Origin: Shimwellia blattae DSM 4481 = NBRC 105725
Lineage (GTDB): Bacteria > Pseudomonadota > Gammaproteobacteria > Enterobacterales > Enterobacteriaceae
Direction of reading: 5' to 3'
DNA length: 64,000 nucleotides
Assembly: GCF_000262305.1 (NCBI RefSeq)
Contig: NC_017910.1
Span: forward strand, 1,550,001 to 1,614,000
Shown here piece after piece: positions 1 through 8,880 of the stretch. Position numbers and translations under genes: made by a program. The notes beneath the pieces are model-generated. The model saw only the letters and a program-made list of their open reading frames with translations, searched no databases and was not told where the DNA came from. Numbering within the stretch: position 1 is the stretch's first letter; each line of letters opens with the position of its first letter.

Positions 1-408
1 ATGATTCAGGAGGCGGTGCGCCTTGGCTTCAGCCAGATTGTGCTGCTCGGCCACCCGGGGAAACTAATCAAAATTGCTGCCGGGATCTTCCACACCCACA
101 GCCATATTGCGGACGGGCGCATGGAAACGCTGGTGGCCCACCTGGCGCTGATGGGGGCGCCTCACCCGGTGCTGGTGGCGGTGAGCGAATGCGACACCAC
201 CGAAGCGGCCATGGAGGTCATCAGCGCCGCCGGGCTACAGGCTATCTGGCCACTGCTGGCGCGGCGTATCTGCCAGCGGGTCGAAGAGATGCTGCGCTAC
301 ACCCGTAACCCGCCGCGCTGCGACGCGGTCATGTTCGCGTTTGACAACCAGGTGCTGGGCAGCAACCGCCCGCTGGCGGATATTTTCGCCGGGTGGCCCA
401 CATGCTGA
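1..408 (+). CDS. cbiD: CbiD, cobalt-precorrin-5B C1-methyltransferase (3' part)
   Basis: Only the last 135 codons are inside the window; the family is usually about 370-380 residues, so the gene starts upstream and the ATG at base 1 is an internal codon. CbiD methylates C1 of cobalt-precorrin-5B during ring contraction in the anaerobic B12 pathway, using S-adenosylmethionine. The visible part has the family's conserved stretch KIAAGIFHTHSHIADGR near the start of the fragment. Its stop overlaps the cbiE start (ATGCTGA), as in other cbi operons. The call rests on recalled family sequence plus the neighbouring genes, which follow the Salmonella order exactly. Confidence 0.93.
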   Translation: MIQEAVRLGFSQIVLLGHPGKLIKIAAGIFHTHSHIADGRMETLVAHLALMGAPHPVLVAVSECDTTEAAMEVISAAGLQAIWPLLARRICQRVEEMLRYTRNPPRCDAVMFAFDNQVLGSNRPLADIFAGWPTC

Positions 409-1004
409 CGGTCGTCGGTATCGGGCCGGGCCAGCACGAGCTTCTCACGCTGGCCGGGCAGGCCGCCATCGCCCGGGCGGAGATCCTGGTCGGCGGCAAG
501 CGCCACCTGGCCCTTTACGGGCGCGCCGGGGTGCTGTGCCGCCCGCTGGATGCGGATCTCGACGGGCTGATGCACTGGCTGGCGGACAACCGGCAGCGCG
601 AGGTGGTGATCCTCGCCTCCGGCGATCCGCTGCTGTACGGCATCGGCAACCGGCTGGTGGCCCATTTCGGGCTCGCCGGGGTGACGGTTATCCCCGGGAT
701 CAGCGCCGTTCAGTATTTATGCGCCCGGGCGGGGATCCCGCTGAATGATATCTACATCACCAGTAGCCACGGCCGGGTTGCGGATTTCGACCAGATCCTC
801 GCCTATCCCCGGGTGGCAATGGTGACCGACAACCACACCGGCCCCTGGCAGATAGCCCGGGCCATTATGCAGCGCAACCTGACGCGCACCCTGATTATTG
901 GCGAGTCGCTCTCCTTACCCGGGGAGCGCATCCACCGGCTGAAGCCGCACCAGGTCGCACAACATTACGCAATGAACGTGGTGGTAATACTGAATGAAGG
1001 ATGA
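402..1004 (+). CDS. cbiE: CbiE, cobalt-precorrin-7 C5-methyltransferase
   Basis: A 200-residue tetrapyrrole methylase (SAM-dependent) acting on C5 of the corrin ring. The fold signatures GIGPG (residues 6-10) and SGDPLLYG (73-80) are visible. An upstream GTG at 393 is in frame, but the ATG at 402 gives the usual N-terminus (MLTVVGIGPG) and overlaps the cbiD stop, so 402 is preferred. The end overlaps cbiT by 11 bases, implying translational coupling. CbiE and CbiT are separate here, as in Salmonella, and not fused as in CobL. Confidence 0.94.
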   Translation: MLTVVGIGPGQHELLTLAGQAAIARAEILVGGKRHLALYGRAGVLCRPLDADLDGLMHWLADNRQREVVILASGDPLLYGIGNRLVAHFGLAGVTVIPGISAVQYLCARAGIPLNDIYITSSHGRVADFDQILAYPRVAMVTDNHTGPWQIARAIMQRNLTRTLIIGESLSLPGERIHRLKPHQVAQHYAMNVVVILNEG

Positions 1005-1575
1005 GCTGTTTTTACGCGGCCAGCAGGTGCCGATGACCAAAGAAGCGGTGCGGGCCCTGGCCCTGTCGCGCCTGGAGCTGCACAACGCCACCACCCTGAT
1101 AGACGTGGGGGCGGGCACCGGGAGTATCTCCCTGGAGGCGGCGCTACAGTACCCGCGCTTACGGGTCACCGCCATTGAGCGCAAACCGGAAGCCCTGGCC
1201 CTGATGGCGGAAAACTGCCGCCATTTTGGCTGTGAGGACAATATCCGGCTGCTCCAGGGCGAGGCACCACTGCCGCTGGCGCAGCGGGCAGACGCCATCT
1301 TCATTGGCGGCAGCGGCGGCCAGCTGGCGGCGCTGACGGACTGGGCCCTGGCCCACCTTAACCCCGGCGGGCGGCTGGTAATGACGTTTATCCTGCTGGA
1401 GAACCTCCACCAGGCGCTGGCGCACCTCAGCGCCCGCCCGGTGGCGAATCTTGACTGCCAGCAAATACAGCAATCGGCACTGACCCGGCTGGGCCAGGGC
1501 CACTATTTCAAACCCAATAACCCGGTGTATCTGATGTCCTGCACCCTGGAGGCGGCTTATGACGCACGCTATTGA
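994..1575 (+). CDS. cbiT: CbiT, cobalt-precorrin-6B C15-methyltransferase (decarboxylating)
   Basis: A 193-residue Rossmann-type SAM methyltransferase that methylates C15 and removes the C12 acetate carboxylate. The SAM-binding motif DVGAGTGS lies at residues 37-44 and a methyltransferase motif with GGSGG follows mid-protein. Length matches the Salmonella enzyme. It overlaps cbiE by 11 bases and cbiF by 17, so translation is probably coupled along the operon. Confidence 0.94.
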   Translation: MKDELFLRGQQVPMTKEAVRALALSRLELHNATTLIDVGAGTGSISLEAALQYPRLRVTAIERKPEALALMAENCRHFGCEDNIRLLQGEAPLPLAQRADAIFIGGSGGQLAALTDWALAHLNPGGRLVMTFILLENLHQALAHLSARPVANLDCQQIQQSALTRLGQGHYFKPNNPVYLMSCTLEAAYDARY

Positions 1576-2332
1576 TCGTCACTGTGTCTGGTTTGTGGGG
1601 GCCGGTCCCGGCGACTGCGAGCTTATCACCGTAAAAGGGCTGCGCCTGCTGCAACAGGCCGACGTGGTGATTTACGCCGGATCGCTGATTAACCCGCAAC
1701 TGCTGGACTACTGTCCGGCACAGGCCCGCTGCCACGACAGCGCCGGGCTGCACCTGCAGCAGATTATCGATCTGATGCGCGAAGGCATTGCGGCGGGCAA
1801 GCTGGTGGTGCGCCTGCAAACCGGCGATCTCTCCCTGTACGGGTCGATTCGCGAACAGGGGGAGGCCCTCAGCCAGTTGCAGATCCCCTGGCAGGTGGTG
1901 CCCGGGGTGAGCGCATTCCAGGGGGCCGCCGCCCAGCTGGGGCTGGAGTACACCGTACCGGAAGTCTCCCAGAGCCTGATTATCACCCGCATGGAAGGGC
2001 GCACCCCTATGCCTGCGCGGGAGTCCCTGGCGGGCTTTGCCGCGCACCGCACCTCAATGGCGATTTACCTGTCAGTGCAGCGGATCAACAAAGTTGCCGA
2101 ACAGCTGATCGCCGGGGGCTACCGGCCAGAAACCCCGGTAGCCGTGGTCTACAAGGCCACCTGGCCGGAAAGCCAGACCCTGCGCGGCACCCTTGCGGAT
2201 ATCAGCGAGCAGGTGCGGGCGGCGGATATCCGTAAAACGGCCCTTATCCTGGTGGGGGACTTCCTGGGTGATGAATACCACAACTCAAAACTGTACGACG
2301 CCGCATTCAGCCATGAATACCGCAAAGCCTGA
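1559..2332 (+). CDS. cbiF: CbiF, cobalt-precorrin-4 C11-methyltransferase
   Basis: A 257-residue tetrapyrrole methylase that adds the C11 methyl of the corrin ring. GAGPGD (residues 14-19) and TGDLSLYG (88-95) form the SAM and substrate cleft typical of this family. The C-terminal part ends with a short polar tail. The gene overlaps cbiT upstream and cbiG downstream (20 bases). Confidence 0.94.
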   Translation: MTHAIDRHCVWFVGAGPGDCELITVKGLRLLQQADVVIYAGSLINPQLLDYCPAQARCHDSAGLHLQQIIDLMREGIAAGKLVVRLQTGDLSLYGSIREQGEALSQLQIPWQVVPGVSAFQGAAAQLGLEYTVPEVSQSLIITRMEGRTPMPARESLAGFAAHRTSMAIYLSVQRINKVAEQLIAGGYRPETPVAVVYKATWPESQTLRGTLADISEQVRAADIRKTALILVGDFLGDEYHNSKLYDAAFSHEYRKA

Positions 2333-3386
2333 GCCCCTGGCCCTGTTTTGCCTGACCCCGGGCGGGGTGGCACTGGCCCGGCGCCTGCAGCCCCACCTGG
2401 CGCTGGCCTGTTTTACCAGCCCGGCCCTGGTGGCCCCCGGGTTTCACCCCTTTGAGGGGGGGCTTATGGCCCACGTGCGCCGGGCATTTACACAGTATCC
2501 GGCGCTGATCATCATCGGCGCTACCGGGGTGGCGGTGCGCGCCATCGCCCCGGTAGTGCAGGATAAGTTTCGCGATCCGGCAGTGGTGGTTATTGATGAG
2601 CAGGGGCAGCACGTGATCAGCCTGCTCTCCGGCCATATGGGCGGGGCCAATGCGCTGACCCGGCAACTGGCCGGGCTGCTGGGGGCGGACCCGGTGATCA
2701 CCACCGCCACAGACGTTAACCAGCTGGCGGCGCTGGATCTGCTGGCCCGCCAGCTGAACGCGCGCAGTGACCATTTCCGCCACCATGTGAAAACCATTAA
2801 CCAGGGGCTGGTCAGCGGGCAGCGCATCGGCCTGTGGTGGGATAACGCCACCCTGGGGCAGCCGCCGGAGCTGGATCTGCGCGGGTTTATCCCGGTTGCG
2901 GATATCCGCAACCCGGGGGCGCTGGATAACCTGGTGTGCATTACCCTGGCGGACACCTTGCCTGCCTGCGGGATCCCGCTGGTGAAGCTGGTCCCCCGGC
3001 GGGTGGTGGCGGGCATGGGCTGCCGACGCCACAGCGATCCGGGCACCGTGGAGAGGCTGCTGCGCCAGCAACTGGCGGCCAACCACCTGGATCCTCTGGC
3101 CCTGGGGGCCATCAGCAGTATTGATCTGAAACGGGACGAACCGGCGCTTATGGCGCTGGCGCAACAGTTCGACGTTCCGTTTCACACCTTCAGCGCAGAG
3201 ACGCTGCGCCGCTATGAGCATCAGGTGCCCGGTTCGGCGTTTGTACGCCAGATAACCGGGGTGGGGAATGTGTCGCAAACCGCCGCCTGGCACCTGTGCC
3301 AGGGGGATTTTATCGGTGAGCCGCTGCGTGAGCAGGGGGTCACTATTGCATTAGGCAGGCTGCCTGGAGTGGAAAACAAATGTTAA
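2313..3386 (+). CDS. cbiG: CbiG, cobalt-precorrin-5A hydrolase
   Basis: CbiG opens the ring lactone of cobalt-precorrin-5A, releasing acetaldehyde. The reading frame is open from 2193, but the ATG at 2313 inside the end of cbiF gives the expected 357-residue protein beginning MNTAKPEPLAL. GATGVAVRA (69-77) and SGHMGGAN (106-113) mark the N-terminal domain. A GMGCRRHSDPGTVERLL-type stretch marks the C-terminal CobE-like domain. It overlaps cbiF by 20 bases and cbiH by 7. Confidence 0.93.
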   Translation: MNTAKPEPLALFCLTPGGVALARRLQPHLALACFTSPALVAPGFHPFEGGLMAHVRRAFTQYPALIIIGATGVAVRAIAPVVQDKFRDPAVVVIDEQGQHVISLLSGHMGGANALTRQLAGLLGADPVITTATDVNQLAALDLLARQLNARSDHFRHHVKTINQGLVSGQRIGLWWDNATLGQPPELDLRGFIPVADIRNPGALDNLVCITLADTLPACGIPLVKLVPRRVVAGMGCRRHSDPGTVERLLRQQLAANHLDPLALGAISSIDLKRDEPALMALAQQFDVPFHTFSAETLRRYEHQVPGSAFVRQITGVGNVSQTAAWHLCQGDFIGEPLREQGVTIALGRLPGVENKC

Positions 3387-4105
3387 CTGTAATCGGAATT
3401 GGCCCCGGGGCCGTAGCCACCATGACCGGGGAAGCCGTTGAGGCACTGGAGCAGGCGGAAATTATTGTCGGGTACAAAACCTACACCCACCTGGTGAAAA
3501 GTTTTACCGGTGACAAGCAGGTGATCAAAACCGGCATGTGTAAAGAGATAGAGCGCTGCCAGACCGCCATTGACCTGGCGGCAGAGGGCCACAATGTGGC
3601 GCTGATCAGCAGTGGTGATGCGGGGATCTACGGCATGGCCGGTCTGGTGCTGGAGCTGGTCAGCCAGCAGCAGCGCAACGTAGAGGTGCGGATTATCCCG
3701 GGGATGACCGCAAGTATTGCGGCTGCCGCATTGCTGGGCGCCCCTCTGATGCACGACTTCTGCCACATCAGCCTCAGTGATCTGCTCACCCCGTGGCCGG
3801 TGATTGAGAAACGCATCATCGCCGCAGGCGAGGCAGATTTCGTTATCTGCTTCTATAACCCGCGCAGCCGTGGCCGGGAAGGGCACCTGGCCCGGGCCTT
3901 TGAGCTGCTTAAAGGGGTCAAGGATCCGGCCACCCCGGTGGGGGTTGTTAAGGCCGCCGGGCGCAAAAAACAGGAGAAATGGCTCACCACCCTCGGGGAG
4001 ATGGACTTCGAACCGGTCGACATGACAAGCCTTGTGATCGTCGGGAACCAGACCACCTATGTGCGTGACGGGCTGATGATCACCCCCCGGGGCTACAACC
4101 TGTGA
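3380..4105 (+). CDS. cbiH: CbiH, cobalt-factor III C17-methyltransferase
   Basis: A 241-residue tetrapyrrole methylase that methylates C17 and drives ring contraction. GIGPG (6-10) and SGDAGIYGMAG (78-88) are the family signatures; the GDAGIYGMAG form is typical of the C17 enzymes (CobJ/CbiH). The stop overlaps the GTG start of cbiJ. Confidence 0.95.
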   Translation: MLTVIGIGPGAVATMTGEAVEALEQAEIIVGYKTYTHLVKSFTGDKQVIKTGMCKEIERCQTAIDLAAEGHNVALISSGDAGIYGMAGLVLELVSQQQRNVEVRIIPGMTASIAAAALLGAPLMHDFCHISLSDLLTPWPVIEKRIIAAGEADFVICFYNPRSRGREGHLARAFELLKGVKDPATPVGVVKAAGRKKQEKWLTTLGEMDFEPVDMTSLVIVGNQTTYVRDGLMITPRGYNL

Positions 4106-4896
4106 CCTGCGGGGAGCTCCTGCTGGTTGGCGGCACCAGCGATGCCCGGGAACTGTGCCTGATGCTGGACCAGGCCGGGCTGGCTTATACCCTTTCTGTT
4201 GCCAGCGAGGTGGGCCGCCAGCTGGCCGGGCCGATTCATGGCGCGGTCCGCACCGGCAAGCTGGATGCCGCAGGGCTGAAAGCGTGGCTGTGCGCTAACC
4301 GCACCCGCCAGGTGATTGATGCTTCCCACCCCTATGCGCAACTGGTCAGCGCGAATCTGGCCAGTGTCTGCCGCGAGCTGGCGATTCCGTTGCTGCGCTG
4401 GCAGCGCCCGGGGCTGATTGATGCCATCGACCACCCGCTGCTGCTGCGGGCGGCGAGCCTGGCGCAGGCCTGCGCCCTGGCCGCCCCCCTGGGGCCGCGT
4501 GTCCTGCTGACCACCGGCAGCAAGGATCTGGCCCACTGGCAGCGCGGCCTGCCGGGGAAAACCCTGCTTGCCCGGGTGTTGCCGACCTCCGGCGTGCTGG
4601 CCCAGTGTGAGGCTCTCGGCCTCGGGGTCGGGCAAATTTTTGCCCTGTGCCCGCCATTTAGCGAGGCATTTAACCGGGCTTTTTATGAACAGTGTCAGCC
4701 GGATGTGGTGATCACTAAAGAGTCCGGCAAAGAGGGCGGGTTTATCGAGAAAGTGCGCCCGTGCCTTGAGATGAAGATCCCCTGCATTGTGCTGACCCGC
4801 CCGGCCAGTCCGCTGCCTGTCGGGCAAATTATTACGACTTATGGCGAATTCGCCGATTTTCTGGCAACCCTGGCGTTGCCGAGGAGCCACCCATGA
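4102..4896 (+). CDS. cbiJ: CbiJ, cobalt-precorrin-6A reductase
   Basis: A 264-residue NAD(P)H-dependent reductase of the CobK/CbiJ family acting on cobalt-precorrin-6A. It starts with GTG at 4102, four bases inside cbiH. The N-terminal LLLVGGTSDARELC is the usual opening, followed by DASHPYA mid N-domain and VVITKESGKEGG in the C-domain, both conserved in the family. It overlaps cbiK by four bases (ATGA). Confidence 0.93.
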   Translation: MTCGELLLVGGTSDARELCLMLDQAGLAYTLSVASEVGRQLAGPIHGAVRTGKLDAAGLKAWLCANRTRQVIDASHPYAQLVSANLASVCRELAIPLLRWQRPGLIDAIDHPLLLRAASLAQACALAAPLGPRVLLTTGSKDLAHWQRGLPGKTLLARVLPTSGVLAQCEALGLGVGQIFALCPPFSEAFNRAFYEQCQPDVVITKESGKEGGFIEKVRPCLEMKIPCIVLTRPASPLPVGQIITTYGEFADFLATLALPRSHP

Positions 4897-5687
4897 AAAA
4901 AGCCCTGCTGGTTATCAGCTTCGGCACCAGCTATGCGGATACCCGCGAGAAAAACATCACCGCCTGCGAACAGGCACTGGCGGCCAGTTGCCCGGGGCGG
5001 GATCTGTTCCGGGCATTCACCTCGGGGATGATTATCCGCAAACTCCGCCAGCGCGATAACCTGGTTGTCGACACCCCCCGCCAGGCCCTTGAGCGGCTGG
5101 CGGCGCTGGGATATCAGGATGTGGCTATCCAGTCTTTGCATATTATTAACGGCGACGAGTTCGAAAAAATCACCGCCGAAGTGCAACAGATGCAGGGGCG
5201 TTTTCAGCGCCTGACCCTCGGTATGCCGCTGATCAGCAGTTTTTCCGACTACGAAGCGCTGCTGGCGGCCCTGGTGCAGCAGTCGCCCGCCCTCGGGCCG
5301 GACGACCGGCTGGTGCTGATGGGGCACGGGGCCAGCCACCACGCCTTTGCGGCCTACGCCTGTCTGGATCATATGATGACCAGCCGCCGCCTGCCGATGC
5401 GGGTCGGGGCGGTGGAAAGCTACCCGGAGATCGATCTGCTGGTGGCGGATCTGGTGGCGCAGGGGGTGCGCAAAGTGCACCTGATGCCGCTGATGCTGGT
5501 GGCCGGGGACCACGCGAGGAACGATATGGCCTCCGACGATGACGACGCCTGGAAAATGCGCTTTATCCGCGCCGGGATCCCGGCCCAGGCCTGGCTACAG
5601 GGGCTGGGTGAAAACCCGGCAGTCCGCGCTCTGTTTGTGCAGCATTTACACCAGGCGCTGGGTAGCGCCGGGCAGGAGGCAGCATGA
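4893..5687 (+). CDS. cbiK: CbiK, sirohydrochlorin cobaltochelatase
   Basis: A 264-residue ATP-independent chelatase that inserts Co2+ into sirohydrochlorin, the first committed step of the anaerobic B12 route. His145 (in LMGHGASHH) and His207 (in VAGDH) fall at the positions known as catalytic in Salmonella CbiK. No signal peptide is present, so it is cytoplasmic, unlike some periplasmic CbiK forms. It overlaps both neighbours by four bases. Confidence 0.95.
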   Translation: MKKALLVISFGTSYADTREKNITACEQALAASCPGRDLFRAFTSGMIIRKLRQRDNLVVDTPRQALERLAALGYQDVAIQSLHIINGDEFEKITAEVQQMQGRFQRLTLGMPLISSFSDYEALLAALVQQSPALGPDDRLVLMGHGASHHAFAAYACLDHMMTSRRLPMRVGAVESYPEIDLLVADLVAQGVRKVHLMPLMLVAGDHARNDMASDDDDAWKMRFIRAGIPAQAWLQGLGENPAVRALFVQHLHQALGSAGQEAA

Positions 5688-6397
5688 GCGGACGTCTGTA
5701 CGCCCTGGGAACGGGCCCGGGAGCCAGTGATTTAATTACCGTGCGCGCTGCCCGTCTGCTGGGCCAGCTGGATGTCCTGTTTGCCCCGGCCGGGCGCAAA
5801 GGCGGGGACAGTCTGGCGCTCTCGATTGTGCGTGAATACCTCGGGGCCCACACGGAGATCCGCTGCTGCCACTTCCCGATGAGCGCCGACAGCGCGGAAA
5901 AACAGCAGGCCTGGGATACGGTCTGCGCACAGATAACCGAACAGGTGCAGGCCGGGAAACAGGTGGGGTTTATCACCCTCGGGGATGCGATGCTGTTCAG
6001 CACCTGGGTCTTTTTGCTGGCCCGTCTGGGTAACCCGCCGTGGCTGGAAATTGTTCCGGGGGTGACCTCATTTGCGGCCATTGCTGCCCGCAGCGCGATG
6101 CCACTGTGTATGGAGCAGCAGTCCATGGCGGTGGTGGCCTGCACCGCAGGCGACGAGGCCATTGTCCGGGCGCTGCGCGATAATGAGTGCGTGGTGCTGA
6201 TGAAGGTCTATGGCCGCTTTGCCGCCATAAAAGCCCGGCTTCGCGAGCTGGGCCTGCTGGAGCACGCCCTGATGATGTCAGAGGCCACCCTGCCGGGTGA
6301 GCAGTGCTGGCGGGATCTGGCAAGCCTTGCGGATGACACGCCGCTGGCCTATTTCTCCACCATTGTGGTGAACAAATCCTGGAGCGCTGCACAATGA
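5684..6397 (+). CDS. cbiL: CbiL, cobalt-factor II C20-methyltransferase
   Basis: A 237-residue tetrapyrrole methylase that adds the C20 methyl. ALGTGPGASDLITV near the N-terminus and TLGDAMLFSTW mid-protein are the C20-methylase signatures. It is the last ring-modifying methylase of the operon before the cobalt transporter genes and overlaps cbiM by four bases. Confidence 0.94.
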   Translation: MSGRLYALGTGPGASDLITVRAARLLGQLDVLFAPAGRKGGDSLALSIVREYLGAHTEIRCCHFPMSADSAEKQQAWDTVCAQITEQVQAGKQVGFITLGDAMLFSTWVFLLARLGNPPWLEIVPGVTSFAAIAARSAMPLCMEQQSMAVVACTAGDEAIVRALRDNECVVLMKVYGRFAAIKARLRELGLLEHALMMSEATLPGEQCWRDLASLADDTPLAYFSTIVVNKSWSAAQ

Positions 6398-7131
6398 AGG
6401 CGCAGATCCGCTACCTCGCCATGAGTGCCGGGGCGCCAGCCCTGGTCCTGATGGCGGTGCCTGCCGATGCCTGGGCGATGCACATCATGGAGGGTTTTTT
6501 ACCGCCTCTTCACGCCCTGGTGTGGTGGCTTTTGTTCCTGCCGTGCCTGTGGCTGGGGCTGGTGCGCCTGCGCCAGATAGTCAGCGCAGACAGCAACCAG
6601 AAAGTGCTGCTGGCCCTGTGCGGTGCGTTTATTTTTGTGCTCTCGGCACTGAAGATCCCCTCCGTCACCGGCAGTTGTTCACACCCGACCGGCGCGGGGC
6701 TGGCGGTTATTCTGTTCGGCCCCGGGGTGGTGGCTATTCTCGGGGCGATTGTGCTGCTGTTTCAGGCACTGCTGCTGGCCCACGGGGGGCTGACCACCCT
6801 TGGCGCTAACGGCATGTCGATGGCGGTTCTCGGCCCGGTGGTCGGGTATCTGGTCTGGAGGCTGGCTACCCGTGCCGGGCTGCGCCGGGATGTGGCCATA
6901 TTCCTGTGCGCGGCGCTGGCGGATCTGGCGACCTATGTGGTCACCTCGCTACAGCTCGGGGTCGCCTTCCCGGATCCCCACAGCGGGGTTGCCGGATCGG
7001 TGATGAAATTTATGGGGATCTTCTGCCTCACCCAGGTGCCTGTCGCCATTGCCGAAGGGCTGCTGACGGTGCTGATTTATGATCAGCTGAGTAAACGCCA
7101 CCTGGTACAGGCCCCGGGAGTACGCGGATGA
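6394..7131 (+). CDS. cbiM: CbiM, cobalt ECF-transporter substrate-binding membrane subunit
   Basis: A 245-residue integral membrane protein, the metal-specific S component of the CbiMNQO cobalt importer. An N-terminal signal-like segment ends near ADAWA, giving a mature N-terminus MHIMEGFLPP; in this family the first residues of that end bind the metal. Several hydrophobic helices follow, with the conserved GANGMSMA stretch. It overlaps cbiL and cbiN by four bases each. Confidence 0.94.
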   Translation: MKAQIRYLAMSAGAPALVLMAVPADAWAMHIMEGFLPPLHALVWWLLFLPCLWLGLVRLRQIVSADSNQKVLLALCGAFIFVLSALKIPSVTGSCSHPTGAGLAVILFGPGVVAILGAIVLLFQALLLAHGGLTTLGANGMSMAVLGPVVGYLVWRLATRAGLRRDVAIFLCAALADLATYVVTSLQLGVAFPDPHSGVAGSVMKFMGIFCLTQVPVAIAEGLLTVLIYDQLSKRHLVQAPGVRG

Positions 7132-7409
7132 AAAAGAGCCTGTTATTGCTGGCCCTGGTGGCGGGGCTGATGATCCTGCCGTTTTTTGTTTCCCACGGGG
7201 GGGAATATGGCGGCACGGATGATAAGGCCCGGGGGCAGATTCTGGCGATAAACCCTGAGTATCAACCCTGGTTTACGCCCCTCTATACCCCTGCCAGCAG
7301 TGAAATTGAAAGCCTGCTGTTTACGTTGCAGGGCTGCCTGGGCACGGCGGTGATTTTTTATATTCTGGGTTACTACCGGGGGCGGCGCGGCAGCCATGCT
7401 GGCGATTGA
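7128..7409 (+). CDS. cbiN: CbiN, cobalt transport accessory membrane protein
   Basis: A 93-residue protein with two membrane helices (about residues 3-22 and 65-85) and a short periplasmic loop. It partners CbiM and is needed for metal delivery to the importer. YQPWFTPLYTPASSEIESLLF is typical of CbiN. The end overlaps the cbiQ start by 14 bases. Confidence 0.93.
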   Translation: MKKSLLLLALVAGLMILPFFVSHGGEYGGTDDKARGQILAINPEYQPWFTPLYTPASSEIESLLFTLQGCLGTAVIFYILGYYRGRRGSHAGD

Positions 7410-8073
7410 TAAGATCAGCGGGCGCAGCCGCTGGTGCCACCGGGATCCCCGGCTCAAGCTGGGGTGCTGGGTGGTGCTGATGAGCCTTGCGCTGGGGCTA
7501 CCGCCTGCCGGTCAGGCCGTGCTGGCGGCACTGATCGCCGCCCTGAGCTGCTGGATGCTGCGTGTCTCCCTGCGGCGCTGGCTGGGCTGGATTGCCATTC
7601 CCTGCGGTTTTTTACTGCTCAGCACCCTGACTATGCTGCTCAGTGCGGCGGCACAGCCCGCCGGGATGCTGTGGTCTGTTCCGCTGGGGTTTACGTATCT
7701 CGGGGTGCTGCCTGCCGGGCTTGATATGGCGAACCACACCCTGTGGCGCAGCCTGGCGGCCATTTCGGCCACCTTCTGGCTGGTGCTGAACCTGCCGTTT
7801 ATTCAGCTGATTGCGCTGTTACAGCGCTGCCGGGTGCCGGTACTGCTCACTGAGCAGATCCTGCTGACCTGGCGGTTTATTTTTATTCTGCTTGATGAAA
7901 TGCAGGCCATTTACCAGGCCCAGGCCCTGCGTTTTGGTTACCGCACCCTGAGGGGGAGCTACCGCTCCCTGGCGATGCTGGCGGGGATGTTGTTCTCCCG
8001 GGTGATGGTGCGCTATCAGCAGATGGCAACCGCCCTGGAAGTTAAGCTCTATCAGGGTGATTTTCATCTTTAA
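7396..8073 (+). CDS. cbiQ: CbiQ, cobalt ECF-transporter transmembrane (T) subunit
   Basis: A 225-residue membrane protein, the T component that couples CbiO ATP hydrolysis to CbiMN. It starts MLAIDKISGRSRWCHRDPRLKL, the usual CbiQ opening. Four to six hydrophobic helices follow, and a basic region carries the ALRFGYR and MVRYQQMATAL stretches that contact the ATPase. It is followed by a 9-base gap to cbiO, one of the few non-overlapping junctions in this operon. Confidence 0.94.
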   Translation: MLAIDKISGRSRWCHRDPRLKLGCWVVLMSLALGLPPAGQAVLAALIAALSCWMLRVSLRRWLGWIAIPCGFLLLSTLTMLLSAAAQPAGMLWSVPLGFTYLGVLPAGLDMANHTLWRSLAAISATFWLVLNLPFIQLIALLQRCRVPVLLTEQILLTWRFIFILLDEMQAIYQAQALRFGYRTLRGSYRSLAMLAGMLFSRVMVRYQQMATALEVKLYQGDFHL

Positions 8074-8082
8074 GGAGGCGTC

Positions 8083-8880
8083 ATGCTGGCGACGGATGAC
8101 CTGAGCTTTGGGTATCAGGATGAGGATGTTTTGCACCATCTGAGCCTGGATTTCTCCCGTTACCCTGTCACGGGGCTGGTGGGGGCGAACGGGTGCGGCA
8201 AATCCACGCTGTTTATGCTGCTCAGCGGCCTGCTGCGCCCGCGCCGGGGCCAGGTGCTGTGGCAGGGCAGCCCGCTGGACTACAGCAAAAAAGGGCTTCT
8301 CGCCCTGCGCCAGCGGGTGGTGACCGTGTTCCAGGATCCGGATCAGCAGCTGTTTTATACGGATATCGACAGCGATATCGCCTTCAGCCTGCGTAACCTG
8401 GGAATGGCGGAGCCGGAGATTGCCCGGCGGGTTGATGAGGCCCTGAAGCTGGTAGACGCAGAGCACTTTCGCCACCAGCCGATCCAGTACCTGAGCCACG
8501 GCCAGAAAAAACGCGTTGCCATTGCCGGGGCACTGGTAATGGAGGCGGACTACCTGCTGCTTGATGAGCCCACCGCCGGGCTGGATCCCGCCGGGCGCCA
8601 GCAGATGATAACGCTTATCCGGCGTATTGCCGCCGGCGGGAAACATGTCATTATCTCCAGCCACGATATTGATCTGATGTATGAGATTTGCCACGGGATC
8701 TACGTGATGCAGCGCGGGCGGCTGGTGGCCAGTGGAACACCGGACCAGGTCTTTCAGGATGCGGAGCTTATCCATCAGGCCGGGCTGGTGCAGCCCTGGC
8801 TGGTTAAGCTCTCCCGGTTGCCGGGGTTTGGCCTGTACCGTAGCGAACAACAACTTTTTAACCCCCAGGATACCCTATGA
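8083..8880 (+). CDS. cbiO: CbiO, cobalt ECF-transporter ATPase
   Basis: A 265-residue ABC ATPase energising cobalt uptake. It has Walker A GANGCGKST (34-42), Q-loop Gln84 in VFQDPDQQ, signature LSHGQKKR (from 137) and Walker B LLLDEP (158-163) followed by TAGLDP. A strong ribosome site (AAGGAGG) precedes the ATG at 8083. It overlaps cbiP by four bases. Confidence 0.95.
   Translation: MLATDDLSFGYQDEDVLHHLSLDFSRYPVTGLVGANGCGKSTLFMLLSGLLRPRRGQVLWQGSPLDYSKKGLLALRQRVVTVFQDPDQQLFYTDIDSDIAFSLRNLGMAEPEIARRVDEALKLVDAEHFRHQPIQYLSHGQKKRVAIAGALVMEADYLLLDEPTAGLDPAGRQQMITLIRRIAAGGKHVIISSHDIDLMYEICHGIYVMQRGRLVASGTPDQVFQDAELIHQAGLVQPWLVKLSRLPGFGLYRSEQQLFNPQDTL

Noticed and set aside
2307..3293. 328-codon minus-strand frame opposite cbiG
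   Set aside because: Antisense shadow rich in Gln, Pro, His and Arg, typical of non-coding frames in GC-rich DNA; cbiG is well supported.
7819..8853. 344-codon minus-strand frame opposite cbiQ/cbiO
   Set aside because: Antisense shadow with low-complexity composition; CbiO motifs on the plus strand are intact.
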